From: Pontibacter mucosus
Lineage (GTDB): Bacteria; Bacteroidota; Bacteroidia; Cytophagales; Hymenobacteraceae
DNA: 64,000 nucleotides
Direction of reading: 5' to 3'
Assembly: GCF_003054055.1 (NCBI RefSeq)
Contig: NZ_QBKI01000008.1
Location: 203,989 to 267,988, forward strand
Shown in pieces: positions 1 through 8,800 of the stretch; the stretch's first letter is position 1, and each line of letters opens with the position of its first letter. A model generated the notes under the pieces. That model did no database searches, had not been told where the DNA came from, and saw nothing but the letters and a program-made list of their open reading frames with translations. Position numbers and translations under genes: made by a program.

Positions 1-2
1 CC

Positions 3-2321
3 CAAGCCATCGGCGCACAGGAACTCTCCCGGAAAGGGGTTAGCGATGCCGAAGGCGCGGTTGCCAAAATCTCAGGCGTTTCGAAGCGTGACGGCGTAAA
101 GAACGTGTTCGTCCGCGGGTTGGGCGACCGCTACAACACCACCACCCTCAACGGGTTCGCCATACCTTCCGAAGACCCTGAATTCAAGAACATATCCCTC
201 GACTTCTTCTCTAGCGACATGATTCAGTCGGTTGATGTGAACAAGGTATTCTCCGCATCGATGAATGGTGATGTGGGGGGCGCGCTGATTAACATCAACT
301 CCAAAGAACTTGTGGATGACAGTGAGTTTCAAATCGGAATCTCGACCGGGATAAACAGCCAGGTGCCAGGCAGCGACTTTTATGTGCCCGATGGCCTGAG
401 CAAATTTGGCTATGCCACAGCATCAGGCAACCCTAAGACCGGGAGTGGGCAGCAATTCCTAGGTGATTATTCCTTCAATAACTCGCTCGACCCAACACAG
501 AAAAACCCCTTGTTAAATGGCGGCATCTCTTTTTCCGGCGGCAAAAGGTTTCTGGACAAGCATCGTTTCTTTATTGTCGGGGCCATGGATAACAAGTACC
601 ACTACCATGAGGGCGTTACCCGGTTGATTACAGCCACCAACCCCGAGAACCCCTTCCGTGACTTTGATTACCAGCAATCCACCCGAAGCGCCTCCCATAT
701 GTTAGGGGCTAACCTGGAATTCAACCTCAATAACAGCCAACTGCGCTATAACTCCCTGTACCTGCATACAGCCACAGCCGCCGCCGCAGGTTTCTACGGC
801 AAGGAAACAGAACAATTCCAGGTAGCAGAGGATCATAATTCCGAAGGCTACACCAGGCGCCTGCAGGTCAACGACAATACGGCCTTCATAAACCAACTTA
901 TCTGGGACGGCAACTTAACGGATCGGATTACCTTTAACGTAGGGGCTGCGGTAAACCACGTGATTGGCCAGGAGCCTGACCGCAGAATCATTTTGTTCCC
1001 TTCTATCGGGGACGGCATGGTGCAACTGGGTATGGGGGAAGGAAGAAACCAGCGCTTCAACAGTAAAATAACAGAAACCGCTATACTTCCTAAAGTTAAC
1101 CTGCAGTACGCGCTTTCAACAGACCCGGAAAAATTGTCTTATCTGGAAGTCGGCTACGATAGCAGGATAAGCACCAAAGATTTCTCGGCACCCATTTACA
1201 ACCTTATCTGGGCTGGCGGGCAGAGCACTCTCCCTACTTTCAGATTAGATGATATCCGCCTCGAACCATACTTTAATCAAGCGGGTTTTGCGAACGGCGA
1301 CTTCCGGGTGGAACACTTCAACGACACATATGATGTGGAAAGAAACAACCATGGCGCCTATGTGGACGTGGTGCATCAGGTCGGAGACAAACTTACATTA
1401 AATGCGGGTTTAAGGGCAGATGACATTTACACGAAAATTAACTATAAGGTTAACCGTGGCGCTGATGTCGGTTCTAACACGATTGATGAGTTCTTTCTTT
1501 CGCCCAGCCTTAACGTGAAATACGAACTCAACGATAAAAACCATCTGAGAACAGGCATCAGCCGCACCTATACCCTGCCGCAGGATAAGGAAATATCACC
1601 CTTCATTTATCTGGGCATTGACGGAAACGAGAATGGTAACCCGAACCTGGAGGTTTCCACCAACTACAACTTCGACCTGAAATGGGACTTTTACCCATCC
1701 GCGGGCGAGCAGATATCGGTGAATGCGTTTTACAAGCATATCCTCAACCCCATCGCAAGGGTAGACCAGGGCAACTCAGCAGGTTTAAGAACCTATGACA
1801 ACGTTTCGGACCATGCCGTGGCCACCGGTGTGGAGCTGGAAGTGAGAAAATCGCTGATGAACCTGGCCGAAAAGCACCGTCTGAACGCCGGCCTGAACGC
1901 GTCCTACATCCATACAAGAGTAAACCTGGACCCGACTTTCTTTGTGCAGAACACATCCTCTACCCTGGAAGGAGCGGCCCCTTACATTCTCAACGCGGAC
2001 CTGACTTACAATCTGCTGACGGACAAAAATGTGAGCGTAACGTCAGCACTGGTGCTGAACTACCTGAGCGACAAAGTGCATACCATCGGTACACGCGGCT
2101 TCAACAACCTGATTGAGGAAAGCATCACCACCCTGGACTTTGTGACCGCAGTGGGCCTGAACGAGCACCTTAAGCTCAACCTGAAAGCCAAAAACCTCCT
2201 AAACCCGGCCTATAGACTCACCCGGGAAGGTGCCGGCGCCGATACAGCTCCTCAGACTGTGGTTATCCGCAGCTATAAAAGAGGTGTACAGTTTGACTTC
2301 GGCGTGACATACCAGTTTTAA
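3..2321 (+). CDS. TonB-dependent outer-membrane receptor, 5' end cut by window edge
   Basis: The reading frame is open from base 3, so the N-terminus lies outside the window; the first in-window GTG at 105 is not the real start. The visible part begins in the plug domain (KNVFVRGLGDRYNTTTLNG) and continues into a long beta-barrel ending in an aromatic residue (FGVTYQF), as outer-membrane barrels do. The family imports large or scarce ligands across the outer membrane using TonB energy. The next gene is a surface-type lipoprotein 69 bp downstream, then phosphate porins and pst genes, so a role in taking up a phosphorus-containing ligand is inferred from context only. The ligand cannot be read from the sequence. 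One AAGTATA-family word lies inside the gene near 1082. Confidence 0.9.
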   Translation, partial: QAIGAQELSRKGVSDAEGAVAKISGVSKRDGVKNVFVRGLGDRYNTTTLNGFAIPSEDPEFKNISLDFFSSDMIQSVDVNKVFSASMNGDVGGALININSKELVDDSEFQIGISTGINSQVPGSDFYVPDGLSKFGYATASGNPKTGSGQQFLGDYSFNNSLDPTQKNPLLNGGISFSGGKRFLDKHRFFIVGAMDNKYHYHEGVTRLITATNPENPFRDFDYQQSTRSASHMLGANLEFNLNNSQLRYNSLYLHTATAAAAGFYGKETEQFQVAEDHNSEGYTRRLQVNDNTAFINQLIWDGNLTDRITFNVGAAVNHVIGQEPDRRIILFPSIGDGMVQLGMGEGRNQRFNSKITETAILPKVNLQYALSTDPEKLSYLEVGYDSRISTKDFSAPIYNLIWAGGQSTLPTFRLDDIRLEPYFNQAGFANGDFRVEHFNDTYDVERNNHGAYVDVVHQVGDKLTLNAGLRADDIYTKINYKVNRGADVGSNTIDEFFLSPSLNVKYELNDKNHLRTGISRTYTLPQDKEISPFIYLGIDGNENGNPNLEVSTNYNFDLKWDFYPSAGEQISVNAFYKHILNPIARVDQGNSAGLRTYDNVSDHAVATGVELEVRKSLMNLAEKHRLNAGLNASYIHTRVNLDPTFFVQNTSSTLEGAAPYILNADLTYNLLTDKNVSVTSALVLNYLSDKVHTIGTRGFNNLIEESITTLDFVTAVGLNEHLKLNLKAKNLLNPAYRLTREGAGADTAPQTVVIRSYKRGVQFDFGVTYQF

Positions 2322-2390
2322 CAATTAGTTAATAATCCGTTCACATTCAGTTGATTTCTCATTACTAATATTGTATAAACAATCAAAAAA

Positions 2391-3518
2391 ATGAAAAAGA
2401 CAATCCTTTACCTATTGATGATTCCGCTGGGGTTATTCTCATGCAAAGATGACGATGATTCGACACCAGCCCCAGTTGTGAGCAATGAGCTAAGCGGTGA
2501 CATTTCCACCGAAGTAACACTTGACCCAAACATTGAATACAAACTAACAGGCTCACTGCTCGTAGTGGATGGCGGTAAACTCCGTATTCCTGCAGGCACA
2601 GTTATCAAAGCCGAGAAGGGCTTCAACAAGTACATCCTTGTGGAGCAAGGCGGTCAGATCTTCGTGAACGGAACGGCCGACAAGCCAGTTAAAATAACTT
2701 CTGCAGCGGCCAGCCCTGCCCAAGGCGACTGGGGTGGGTTGATTATTAACGGTAAGGCAAAACTTTCCGGCCCGGCTGGCAAAGTTACCACCAGCACCAC
2801 AGAGGTTAACCCGGCTGTTATCTACGGTGGCGACAATAACAACGACAACTCTGGCTCAATCGAATACCTTATCCTGGAGTATACCGGCGCGAAATCCTCC
2901 GCTGATATCGAGCACAATGGCCTGACGCTGAATGGCGTGGGAAGCGGCACTAAAATCGAGAACGTTTACATTCCGTATGGTGCTGATGACGCGATAGAGT
3001 TCTTCGGTGGCTCGGTAAATGTGAAGAACCTACTGGTAGTGGACTCTGACGACGACATGTTCGACGTGACACAAGGTTGGTCTGGCACGCTGGATAACGC
3101 CTACGGTGTTTGGAAGGCCGGCTACACCAGCACAGAGTCTGACCCAAGAGGCGCTGAACTGGATGGCAACCTGGATGGCAACACCCCCGGCGACGTGAAC
3201 CAGTCTGACTTCATCTTCAAGAACATCACGATTGTGAACGAGTCTACTTTCGAGATGCAGGACGCTGTGAAAGTACGCAGAGGCGCTAAAGCCAATATCA
3301 CCAACCTCCTTATCAAAGGCGGTTCCGCCACAGACCTGATTGACCTGACAGACGGCAAGGGTAACGGAAATGCCGGAACTGTTGTCGAGTATCACCATAC
3401 AGGCGTAACGGTGAAAGGCCAGGAGGTTAAAAACCCTGACGGCGCAAACATCAAAGCAAACAGTGCAAACACAGGTGCTGATACATCCGTATTCGGCTGG
3501 ACTGGCTACAAATTCTAA
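2391..3518 (+). CDS. Surface beta-helix-like lipoprotein paired with the TonB receptor
   Basis: This 375-aa protein has a lipoprotein signal peptide with lipobox GLFSC (Cys about residue 18) followed by an acidic DDDD stretch, a common surface-export type of signal in Bacteroidota lipoproteins. The body is rich in G, N and short beta-strand repeats (for example IEYLILEYTGA, KIENVYIPYGADDAIEFFGG) and resembles right-handed parallel beta-helix proteins. I do not recognise a catalytic motif. It starts 69 bp after the TonB receptor and ends just before a strong terminator, so the two probably form one transcription unit, with this protein as a ligand-capturing or processing partner. The start ATG is unambiguous. 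Similar proteins are sometimes annotated as hypothetical or mislabelled as transporters. Confidence 0.75.
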   Translation: MKKTILYLLMIPLGLFSCKDDDDSTPAPVVSNELSGDISTEVTLDPNIEYKLTGSLLVVDGGKLRIPAGTVIKAEKGFNKYILVEQGGQIFVNGTADKPVKITSAAASPAQGDWGGLIINGKAKLSGPAGKVTTSTTEVNPAVIYGGDNNNDNSGSIEYLILEYTGAKSSADIEHNGLTLNGVGSGTKIENVYIPYGADDAIEFFGGSVNVKNLLVVDSDDDMFDVTQGWSGTLDNAYGVWKAGYTSTESDPRGAELDGNLDGNTPGDVNQSDFIFKNITIVNESTFEMQDAVKVRRGAKANITNLLIKGGSATDLIDLTDGKGNGNAGTVVEYHHTGVTVKGQEVKNPDGANIKANSANTGADTSVFGWTGYKF

Positions 3519-3540
3519 ACAGAATTTAAAACTATACTGG

Positions 3541-3578
3541 AGGCTGTTGCAAATGTATATTTGCAACAGCCTTTTTTT
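3541..3578 (+). terminator. Rho-independent terminator after receptor/lipoprotein unit
   Basis: A perfect 14-bp stem (AGGCTGTTGCAAAT with its complement) with a 4-nt loop is followed by seven T residues. It starts 22 bp after the lipoprotein stop and separates that unit from the porin genes. Confidence 0.9.
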
Positions 3579-3864
3579 GTGCGTGAGGGGGTGGGCCAGG
3601 TTTATACTTTGTGGCGGAAGGTGGCACGCATCGCCTGTTTATACTTTGTACTGGAAAAGCAAAAAGAAGATTTGTTAACACTATCTTAACACCGGCATAA
3701 CAAACAAATAATATTAACACTCAATCTTTGCGGCGTTGAAAACGGGGGCCTCTTTTGAAGCAAATGATGAAAGGCTTTTAGTTTCAACAACTGCCTTCCT
3801 TACGCGAGTAGACTCCGCGCCGAGAACAGACTAGGGCAGTCAGTAAAACCATACTCACCCAAAA
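3579..3864 (+). other. Porin 1 leader/spacer region
   Basis: This gene-free stretch holds two TATACTTTG words (near 3603 and 3642), a Pho-box-like direct repeat (listed separately), a possible -7 element AATCTTTG at 3723-3730, and about 130 bases of leader. Complementary ACTGCC and GGCAGT segments near 3789 and 3836 could close a leader structure. No small ORF with convincing features was seen. Confidence 0.5.
3675..3719 (+). promoter_or_regulatory. Candidate Pho box: TTAACA direct repeats, 11-bp period
   Basis: TTAACA (3675-3680), 5 bp, TTAACA (3686-3691), 5 bp, ATAACA (3697-3702), and a further TTAACA at 3714-3719. Two exact copies and one near copy repeat on an 11-bp period, the geometry bound by PhoP/PhoB-type response regulators (the Bacillus PhoP box is TT(A/T)ACA with 5-bp spacing). 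A -7-like AATCTTTG follows at 3723. The position upstream of a phosphate porin and the repetition before the next porin support a Pho function; regulator identity is inferred. Confidence 0.65.
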
Positions 3865-5139
3865 ATGAAGGTAACGACAGTAACGCGTGCTATCCTGGCG
3901 GCAGGACTAGCCACAGGCTTTTTAGTCTCGACAGAAGCAAAAGCCCAAACCTCAGACTCTACCGCACAGAGCACGTCGGTGCTGGTGCCGCTGCCAGCCC
4001 CTGCTGCAGCGCAGGAAGCTCCTAAAAAGAAGGCCTGGTACGACATCATCTCCATCAGAGGTTACGCCCAAATCAGGTACAACCGCCTGCTGGAAACCAA
4101 CCCCGACCTGAAGTGCGACCAGTGCGACAAGTCACTTGGTGAAAATGGCGGATTATTTATCCGGCGCGCCCGCCTGATCTTCAGCGGCAATGTAACCGAC
4201 CGAATCTCCTTTTATATACAGCCAGACCTGGCCTCCTCGGCAAGCTCCAGCGCTCTGAACTTCCTGCAACTACGCGACGCCTACTTTGATGTAGCGATGG
4301 ACCAGAAGAAGGAATACAGGATACGCCTTGGCCAGAGCAAGATTCCGTACGGCTTTGAGAACTTGCAATCGAGCAGCAACCGCCTTACCCTGGACCGCAA
4401 CGATGCCCTTAACAGCGCCATCGCCAACGAGCGTGACCTGGGTGTTTTCTTCTACTACGCGCCACAGGAAATCAGGGGCCGTTTTGATGAGCTGACCAGC
4501 TCTGGCCTGAAAGGAAGCGGAGACTACGGCATGCTGGGCATCGGCGTATTTAACGGGCAGACTGCTAACAAACCTGAGGCCAACGACAACCTGCATGCCG
4601 TTGCCAGGCTCACCTATCCTTTTAAGCTAAGCAATGGCCAGTTTATAGAAACAGGTATACAAGCCTACTCCGGCAAGTATACGGTTACGCCTGATATGGT
4701 AACTTCTGGGGTTGCCGTGGACAAGAGCTACACAGACCAGCGCGTGGCGGCATCGCTTGTGGTGTATCCGCAGCCCCTGGGCTTCCAGGCAGAGTATAAC
4801 GTTGGCAAGGGCCCCGAGTACGACCCAACGGCAAACGCAATTGTAGAGAAGTCGCTGCATGGTGGCTACGCCCAGGCCATGTACAGGCTTAAGGCGGGCG
4901 ATCAGGTTATCATGCCATTTGTAAAGGCACAGTACTATGATGGGGGCAAAAAACATGAGAAAGACGCACCCGGCTACTTGGTGTATGAAACAGAGATTGG
5001 TGCGGAATGGCTCATCAACAAGAGTCTGGAGTTTACTGCCCTCTACTCCATCGGCGACAGAACGGTGCGCAATGCAGCTAACCCGGATAACAACCAGCAC
5101 GGCAACCGGCTGAGACTGCAGGCACAATTCAACTTCTAA
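3865..5139 (+). CDS. Phosphate-selective porin O/P family outer-membrane protein (first copy)
   Basis: This 424-aa protein has a cleavable signal peptide (hydrophobic segment to about residue 25, site after TEAKA) and a barrel of the OprO/OprP type: SIRGYAQIRYN at the start, LFIRRARLIFSG, FYIQPDL, RLGQSKIPYGFENLQSS, and a C-terminal LQAQFNF ending in Phe. OprP-type porins form anion-selective, often phosphate-inducible channels in the outer membrane. A Pho-like box lies about 160 bp upstream, a terminator follows, a second porin lies 327 bp downstream and pst genes come after. Anion specificity is inferred from family and context. A CDQC motif near residue 83 is unusual for a porin and may be an extracellular disulfide loop. 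Confidence 0.88.
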   Translation: MKVTTVTRAILAAGLATGFLVSTEAKAQTSDSTAQSTSVLVPLPAPAAAQEAPKKKAWYDIISIRGYAQIRYNRLLETNPDLKCDQCDKSLGENGGLFIRRARLIFSGNVTDRISFYIQPDLASSASSSALNFLQLRDAYFDVAMDQKKEYRIRLGQSKIPYGFENLQSSSNRLTLDRNDALNSAIANERDLGVFFYYAPQEIRGRFDELTSSGLKGSGDYGMLGIGVFNGQTANKPEANDNLHAVARLTYPFKLSNGQFIETGIQAYSGKYTVTPDMVTSGVAVDKSYTDQRVAASLVVYPQPLGFQAEYNVGKGPEYDPTANAIVEKSLHGGYAQAMYRLKAGDQVIMPFVKAQYYDGGKKHEKDAPGYLVYETEIGAEWLINKSLEFTALYSIGDRTVRNAANPDNNQHGNRLRLQAQFNF

Positions 5140-5158
5140 TACCTCCTTCGCAGGTACA

Positions 5159-5199
5159 GCATACCCTTTGGCTGCAATGCCAGAGGGTATGCTTTTTTT
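5159..5199 (+). terminator. Rho-independent terminator after porin 1
   Basis: GCATACCCTTTGGC pairs with GCCAGAGGGTATGC (one internal mismatch) around loop TGCAAT, followed by a run of T. It is immediately followed by a TATACTT word. Confidence 0.85.
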
Positions 5200-5289
5200 A
5201 TACTTTTACATTTGGCTCCATACTTTGCACTGCTCTCCCCAGCAGGCTCTCAACCCCACAGAGGCGCGCAAACCCACCGCCTACACGAC

Positions 5290-5333
5290 TTAACATTAAG
5301 TTAACATTGGGGTAATTAACAGGTAATATAACA
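5290..5333 (+). promoter_or_regulatory. Candidate Pho box upstream of second porin
   Basis: TTAACA at 5290-5295 and again at 5301-5306 (11-bp period), then TTAACA at 5316-5321 and a related ATAACA at 5328-5333. A -7-like TTACTTTG follows at 5338. Repeat unit and period match the array at 3675, so both porins probably answer to the same response regulator. Confidence 0.65.
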
Positions 5334-5367
5334 CGCGTTACTTTGCAGCGTAGATTGCAAAAGGTAA

Positions 5368-5427
5368 TACCCGCAGCCTGACTAACTGCAGGTAATTTGC
5401 AAAAAAGTATGGCCTGACTAACCATAC
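5368..5427 (+). promoter_or_regulatory. Twin leader hairpins with identical loop CCTGACTAA
   Basis: Hairpin 1: TACC-C-GCAG, loop CCTGACTAA (5377-5385), CTGC-A-GGTA. Hairpin 2: GTATGG, the same loop (5413-5421), CCATAC. The stems are unrelated in sequence but both pair, while the 9-nt loop is identical. They lie downstream of the predicted promoter and 40-100 bases before the GTG start of porin 2, so they would be in its mRNA leader. Function is unknown; a protein- or RNA-binding leader element is an inference. Confidence 0.55.
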
Positions 5428-5466
5428 GCAAGTATAAAGGTTAATTCTCACCTAACCCTTTACCTC

Positions 5467-6651
5467 GTGAATAAACACTTTAAAAGAGCTGGATGGGTGC
5501 TCTTATTTTTCCTTGCTGCCCAGGCTACCCACGGGCAAAGTATAAATGACTCCAGGTTTGGCAAGGGCCTACAATTTGTAGCCGCCGACTCCTCCTTCGC
5601 CCTCAAGTTCAGCACCCGCTTTCAGGTACTTTACCAGGGAATCCAAAACCCTGCCACCGACAACTGGGACGACAGGCTCCTCATCCGCAGGGCCCGCCTG
5701 AAGTTTGAAGGCTTTGCCTACTCCCCTAAGCTCACCTACAAAATCGAGCTCGGGCTGAGCAACAGCGACATCGGCAGCGACATCCCCGACAAGACCAACA
5801 ACGCCGATAATGTTATCCTGGACGCGGTGGCCCGATGGAATTTCGCGCCGGGCCTGGAACTGTGGGCGGGCCAGACCAAGCTCCCCGGCAACCGCGAGCG
5901 GGTTGTTTCCTCCCAGAAAATGCAATTTGTTGACCGCAGCCTCCTGAACTCACAATTCAACCTCGACCGCGATGTGGGCCTGCAGCTGCACCACCAGCAC
6001 CAGGTGGGTAACATGGTGCTGCGCGAGAGTGGCGCCATCAGCATGGGCGAAGGCCGCGACATCACGGTGAACAACGCGGGTGGCTATGCCTACACCGCCC
6101 GGGTGGAGTTGCTGCCCTTCGGAGAGTTCAGGGGCGATGGGGACTACGTGGGCGGAGACCTGGAACGGGAACAGACACCGAAACTGGCTTTGGCCGCCTC
6201 CTACGACTTTAACGACAACGCTTCCAGGGCCAGAGGCCAGTTGGGGGACTTCCTGACGGCAGAGCGCGACCTGAGCACCGTGTTCGTGGACGCCATGTTC
6301 AAGTACAGGGGCTTCTCCTCGATGGCTGAGTATGCCAACCGGAGAGCGCCGGACGGCCCGGTGGTGCTGAGAGACGAAAGCGATGCCGTGGAAGAGACTT
6401 TTGTGACGGGCAACGCCTTTAATATACAAGCCGGTTACCTGTTGCCATCCAACTGGGAGGTAGCCGGACGGTACACCACCTTCAACCCGGAGAATGAAAC
6501 CGGAATCAGGGCGCAGGAGCAATACACGCTGGGAGTCTCCAAGTATATTGTGGGGCACAGCCTGAAAGTACAAAGCGACGTGACGCTGCAGGACCAGCCG
6601 GGCAGGGATAACACTTACCAGTTCCGCCTGCAGATGGAGTTATCGCTGTAA
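5467..6651 (+). CDS. Phosphate-selective porin O/P family outer-membrane protein (second copy)
   Basis: This 394-aa protein starts with GTG (NKHFKRAGW), followed by a signal peptide cleaved after about residue 23 (THGQS). Barrel features match the porin at 3865: LLIRRARLKFEG, TYKIELGLSN, ELWAGQTKLPGNRERV, and a C-terminal FRLQMELSL. It lacks the CxxC loop of the first copy and diverges enough that the pair is not a recent duplication. It has its own Pho-like array and a structured leader. It lies 197 bp before pstS and probably supplies anions for PstS capture in the periplasm. Selectivity is inferred. Confidence 0.87.
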   Translation: MNKHFKRAGWVLLFFLAAQATHGQSINDSRFGKGLQFVAADSSFALKFSTRFQVLYQGIQNPATDNWDDRLLIRRARLKFEGFAYSPKLTYKIELGLSNSDIGSDIPDKTNNADNVILDAVARWNFAPGLELWAGQTKLPGNRERVVSSQKMQFVDRSLLNSQFNLDRDVGLQLHHQHQVGNMVLRESGAISMGEGRDITVNNAGGYAYTARVELLPFGEFRGDGDYVGGDLEREQTPKLALAASYDFNDNASRARGQLGDFLTAERDLSTVFVDAMFKYRGFSSMAEYANRRAPDGPVVLRDESDAVEETFVTGNAFNIQAGYLLPSNWEVAGRYTTFNPENETGIRAQEQYTLGVSKYIVGHSLKVQSDVTLQDQPGRDNTYQFRLQMELSL

Positions 6652-6848
6652 AGAGAGAAAAGCTTTATAATTTCTTAACACGTTTAATTATCAAATTCCA
6701 TCAGTTCTGTGTCACTTCGCACCCTAAAAGGCCATTAATCTGCGGCAGGCGCGGCTCCCAAAACTACTTACCGGACACACAAGTATAATCTGGAGTGTCA
6801 GTACATATAAGACTTCTAAAAATCAACCTTATAAACAACCAACAGCTT

Positions 6849-7847
6849 ATGTTAAAATTTAAGCTTACAAACCTAAACGCTGCAGCCATACTGGTGGGCA
6901 CCACCATGCTGTTTAGTGCCTGTGGCGGCAACCAGGAAAACGCCGGCGGCTCAGATCTTTCGGGCAATGTGCAGGTAGACGGTTCCTCTACGGTTTACCC
7001 TGTTACCGAGGCTGTGGCAGAGGAATACCGCGCCGAGGCTCCGAATGTAAGGGTAACAGTGGGCGTATCCGGCTCGGGAAGCGGCTTTAAGAAACTGGTG
7101 AGAGGCGACGTAGACGTTGCCAACGCCTCCCGCTCCATCCACGACGATGAGGCCAAAGCCGCTGAGCAGAATGGCCTGTCTTATGTAGAACTGACTGTGG
7201 CCTACGACGGCCTGACCGTGGTGGTGCACCCGGAGAACGACTGGGTAAAGGAAATTACCGTGGAGGAGCTGAAAAAAATATGGGAGCCTGCGGCACAAGG
7301 CAAAATTACCCGCTGGAACCAGATTCGCCCGGAGTGGCCTGATCAGGAACTGCACCTGTACGGCCCTGGCGTGGAGTCTGGCACCTATGACTACTTTACG
7401 GAGGCCATTGTGGGGGAAGCCCGCGCCAGCCGCGGCGACTTTACGGCCAGTGAGGATGATAACGTGCTGGTGCAGGGCGTGTCGACAGACAAGTATGCAC
7501 TGGGCTTCTTCGGGCTTGCCTATTACGAAGAAAACAAGAGCAAGCTGAAAGCAGTAGCCGTGGACGATGGCGATGACAGCAACGGCAAAGGCGCCATTGT
7601 AGCCTCCCTGGAGACAGTGAAAGACGGGTCCTACGCCCCACTGTCGCGCCCGCTGTTCATCTATGTGCAGTCTAAAGCTGTGGAGCGCCCGGAGGTGGTA
7701 GACTTTGTGAACTTCTACCTCGACGCAGCAGGCGAGCTGGCCCAGGAAATAGGCTACATTCCACTCCCAGACAACCTGTATGACGAGCAACGCCAGAAGT
7801 TTGAGCAGTTTGTTTCCGGCAAGGGAGCAGCCTCTGCTAAGCAATAA
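6849..7847 (+). CDS. pstS: Phosphate ABC transporter substrate-binding lipoprotein PstS
   Basis: ATG at 6849 is chosen over the upstream in-frame GTG at 6795 because it gives a proper lipoprotein signal peptide with lipobox FSAC (Cys about residue 25). The mature 332-aa protein shows PstS phosphate-binding features: [28 protein letters not shown] and [13 protein letters not shown]. It binds inorganic phosphate in the periplasm and hands it to PstC/PstA. A single TTAACA (6675-6680) lies upstream with poor repeats around it, weaker than the porin boxes. A GC-rich hairpin follows the stop, a common way to make more PstS than membrane subunits from one transcript. Confidence 0.95.
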   Translation: MLKFKLTNLNAAAILVGTTMLFSACGGNQENAGGSDLSGNVQVDGSSTVYPVTEAVAEEYRAEAPNVRVTVGVSGSGSGFKKLVRGDVDVANASRSIHDDEAKAAEQNGLSYVELTVAYDGLTVVVHPENDWVKEITVEELKKIWEPAAQGKITRWNQIRPEWPDQELHLYGPGVESGTYDYFTEAIVGEARASRGDFTASEDDNVLVQGVSTDKYALGFFGLAYYEENKSKLKAVAVDDGDDSNGKGAIVASLETVKDGSYAPLSRPLFIYVQSKAVERPEVVDFVNFYLDAAGELAQEIGYIPLPDNLYDEQRQKFEQFVSGKGAASAKQ

Positions 7848-7869
7848 TAAAATTAAAGTCTAAATAATT

Positions 7870-7905
7870 GCCCGGGTGTGGTTGGGAAAACCGCCATACC
7901 CGGGC
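7870..7905 (+). terminator. Intra-operon hairpin between pstS and pstC (possible attenuator)
   Basis: GCCCGGGT (7870-7877) pairs with ACCCGGGC (7898-7905) around an internal partly paired loop. No T-run follows, so it may be an mRNA-stabilising or partial termination structure rather than a full terminator. Confidence 0.5.
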
Positions 7906-7924
7906 TACTTAAATAAACAGCACC

Positions 7925-8800
7925 TTGAGAGTAACTGAGAAAATTATCGAGGGCTTGTTGTGGTTATCCGCCCTAATCACAATTCTTGTTACCATAGGCA
8001 TTATCTGGGTACTGCTTTCTGAGTCCATCGGCTTCTTTAAGGAGGTATCCATCGTGGAGTTCCTTACAGAGAAGGAATGGACCCCGCTTTTTGCCAACAA
8101 AAAGTTTGGCATCATGCCCCTGGTGGCAGGCACCTTGCTTACCACCCTTATTGCCATCGCCGTGGCCTTGCCCATCGGCCTTACCATCGCCATTTACCTG
8201 AACGAGTACGCGCATGCCCGCATGAAGCAGATCGTGAAGCCGATGCTGGAGGTGCTGGCCACCATCCCGACGGTTGTGTACGGCTTCTTTGCCTTAACAG
8301 TGGTAACCCCTTTTCTGCAGCAGTTCATACCTGGCCTCGCAGGGTTCAACGCCCTGTCAGCCGGCATCGTCATGGGCATCATGATCATCCCGATGATCTC
8401 CTCCCTGAGCGAGGACGCGATAAGCTCCGTGCCGCGCTCGCTGCGCGAGGCTGCTTACGGCATGGGCTCTACCAGGCTGCAAACCTCTTTCGGCGTGATG
8501 GTTCCGGCCGCTTCCTCGGGCATTATAGTGTCGGTTATACTTGCCATTTCCAGGGCCGTGGGCGAAACCATGATCGTGGCCGTGGCCGCCGGCCAGCAAC
8601 CGCGCCTCACCATGAACCCGCTCGTCCCTATCGAGACAATCACCACTTACATTGTGCAGGTAAGTATGGGCGACGTGCCGCAGGGCTCGCTGGAGTATAA
8701 AACCATTTTCGCGGCAGGCATCACGCTGTTCGTCTTCACATTCGCGCTGAACAACCTCAGCTTCTGGATTAAAAAGAAATATCAGGAAAAGTATGACTAA
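7925..8800 (+). CDS. pstC: Phosphate ABC transporter permease PstC
   Basis: This 291-aa integral membrane protein has about six membrane segments and the conserved binding-protein-dependent permease loop (SSLSEDAISSVPRSLREAAYGMGSTRLQT) that docks on PstB. The TTG at 7925 is taken as start because an in-frame TAA lies only four codons upstream and no ATG fits. With PstA it forms the phosphate channel in the inner membrane. It overlaps pstA by 8 bases, indicating translational coupling. Confidence 0.94.
   Translation: MRVTEKIIEGLLWLSALITILVTIGIIWVLLSESIGFFKEVSIVEFLTEKEWTPLFANKKFGIMPLVAGTLLTTLIAIAVALPIGLTIAIYLNEYAHARMKQIVKPMLEVLATIPTVVYGFFALTVVTPFLQQFIPGLAGFNALSAGIVMGIMIIPMISSLSEDAISSVPRSLREAAYGMGSTRLQTSFGVMVPAASSGIIVSVILAISRAVGETMIVAVAAGQQPRLTMNPLVPIETITTYIVQVSMGDVPQGSLEYKTIFAAGITLFVFTFALNNLSFWIKKKYQEKYD

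Larger units (their letters stand above)
5200..5466 (+). other. Porin 2 promoter and leader region
   Basis: This gene-free stretch contains a Pho-like repeat array (5290-5333), a -7-like element TTACTTTG at 5338-5345, two leader hairpins sharing a loop (5368-5427) and an AAGTATAAA word at 5430. Every recognisable segment looks regulatory; no ORF is supported. Confidence 0.55.

Noticed and set aside
3463..3678. 71-aa frame running through the terminator after the lipoprotein
   Set aside because: It crosses a strong terminator hairpin and two word copies, and overlaps the true gene end in another frame.
6951..7844. 297-aa open frame antisense to pstS
   Set aside because: It is the mirror of a well-recognised gene; codon bias at third positions in GC-rich genes keeps antisense frames open, and the translated product has no recognisable domain.
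7870..7905. Full terminator after pstS
   Set aside because: The stem is strong but no T-run follows, so it was kept only as a possible attenuator or stabilising hairpin.
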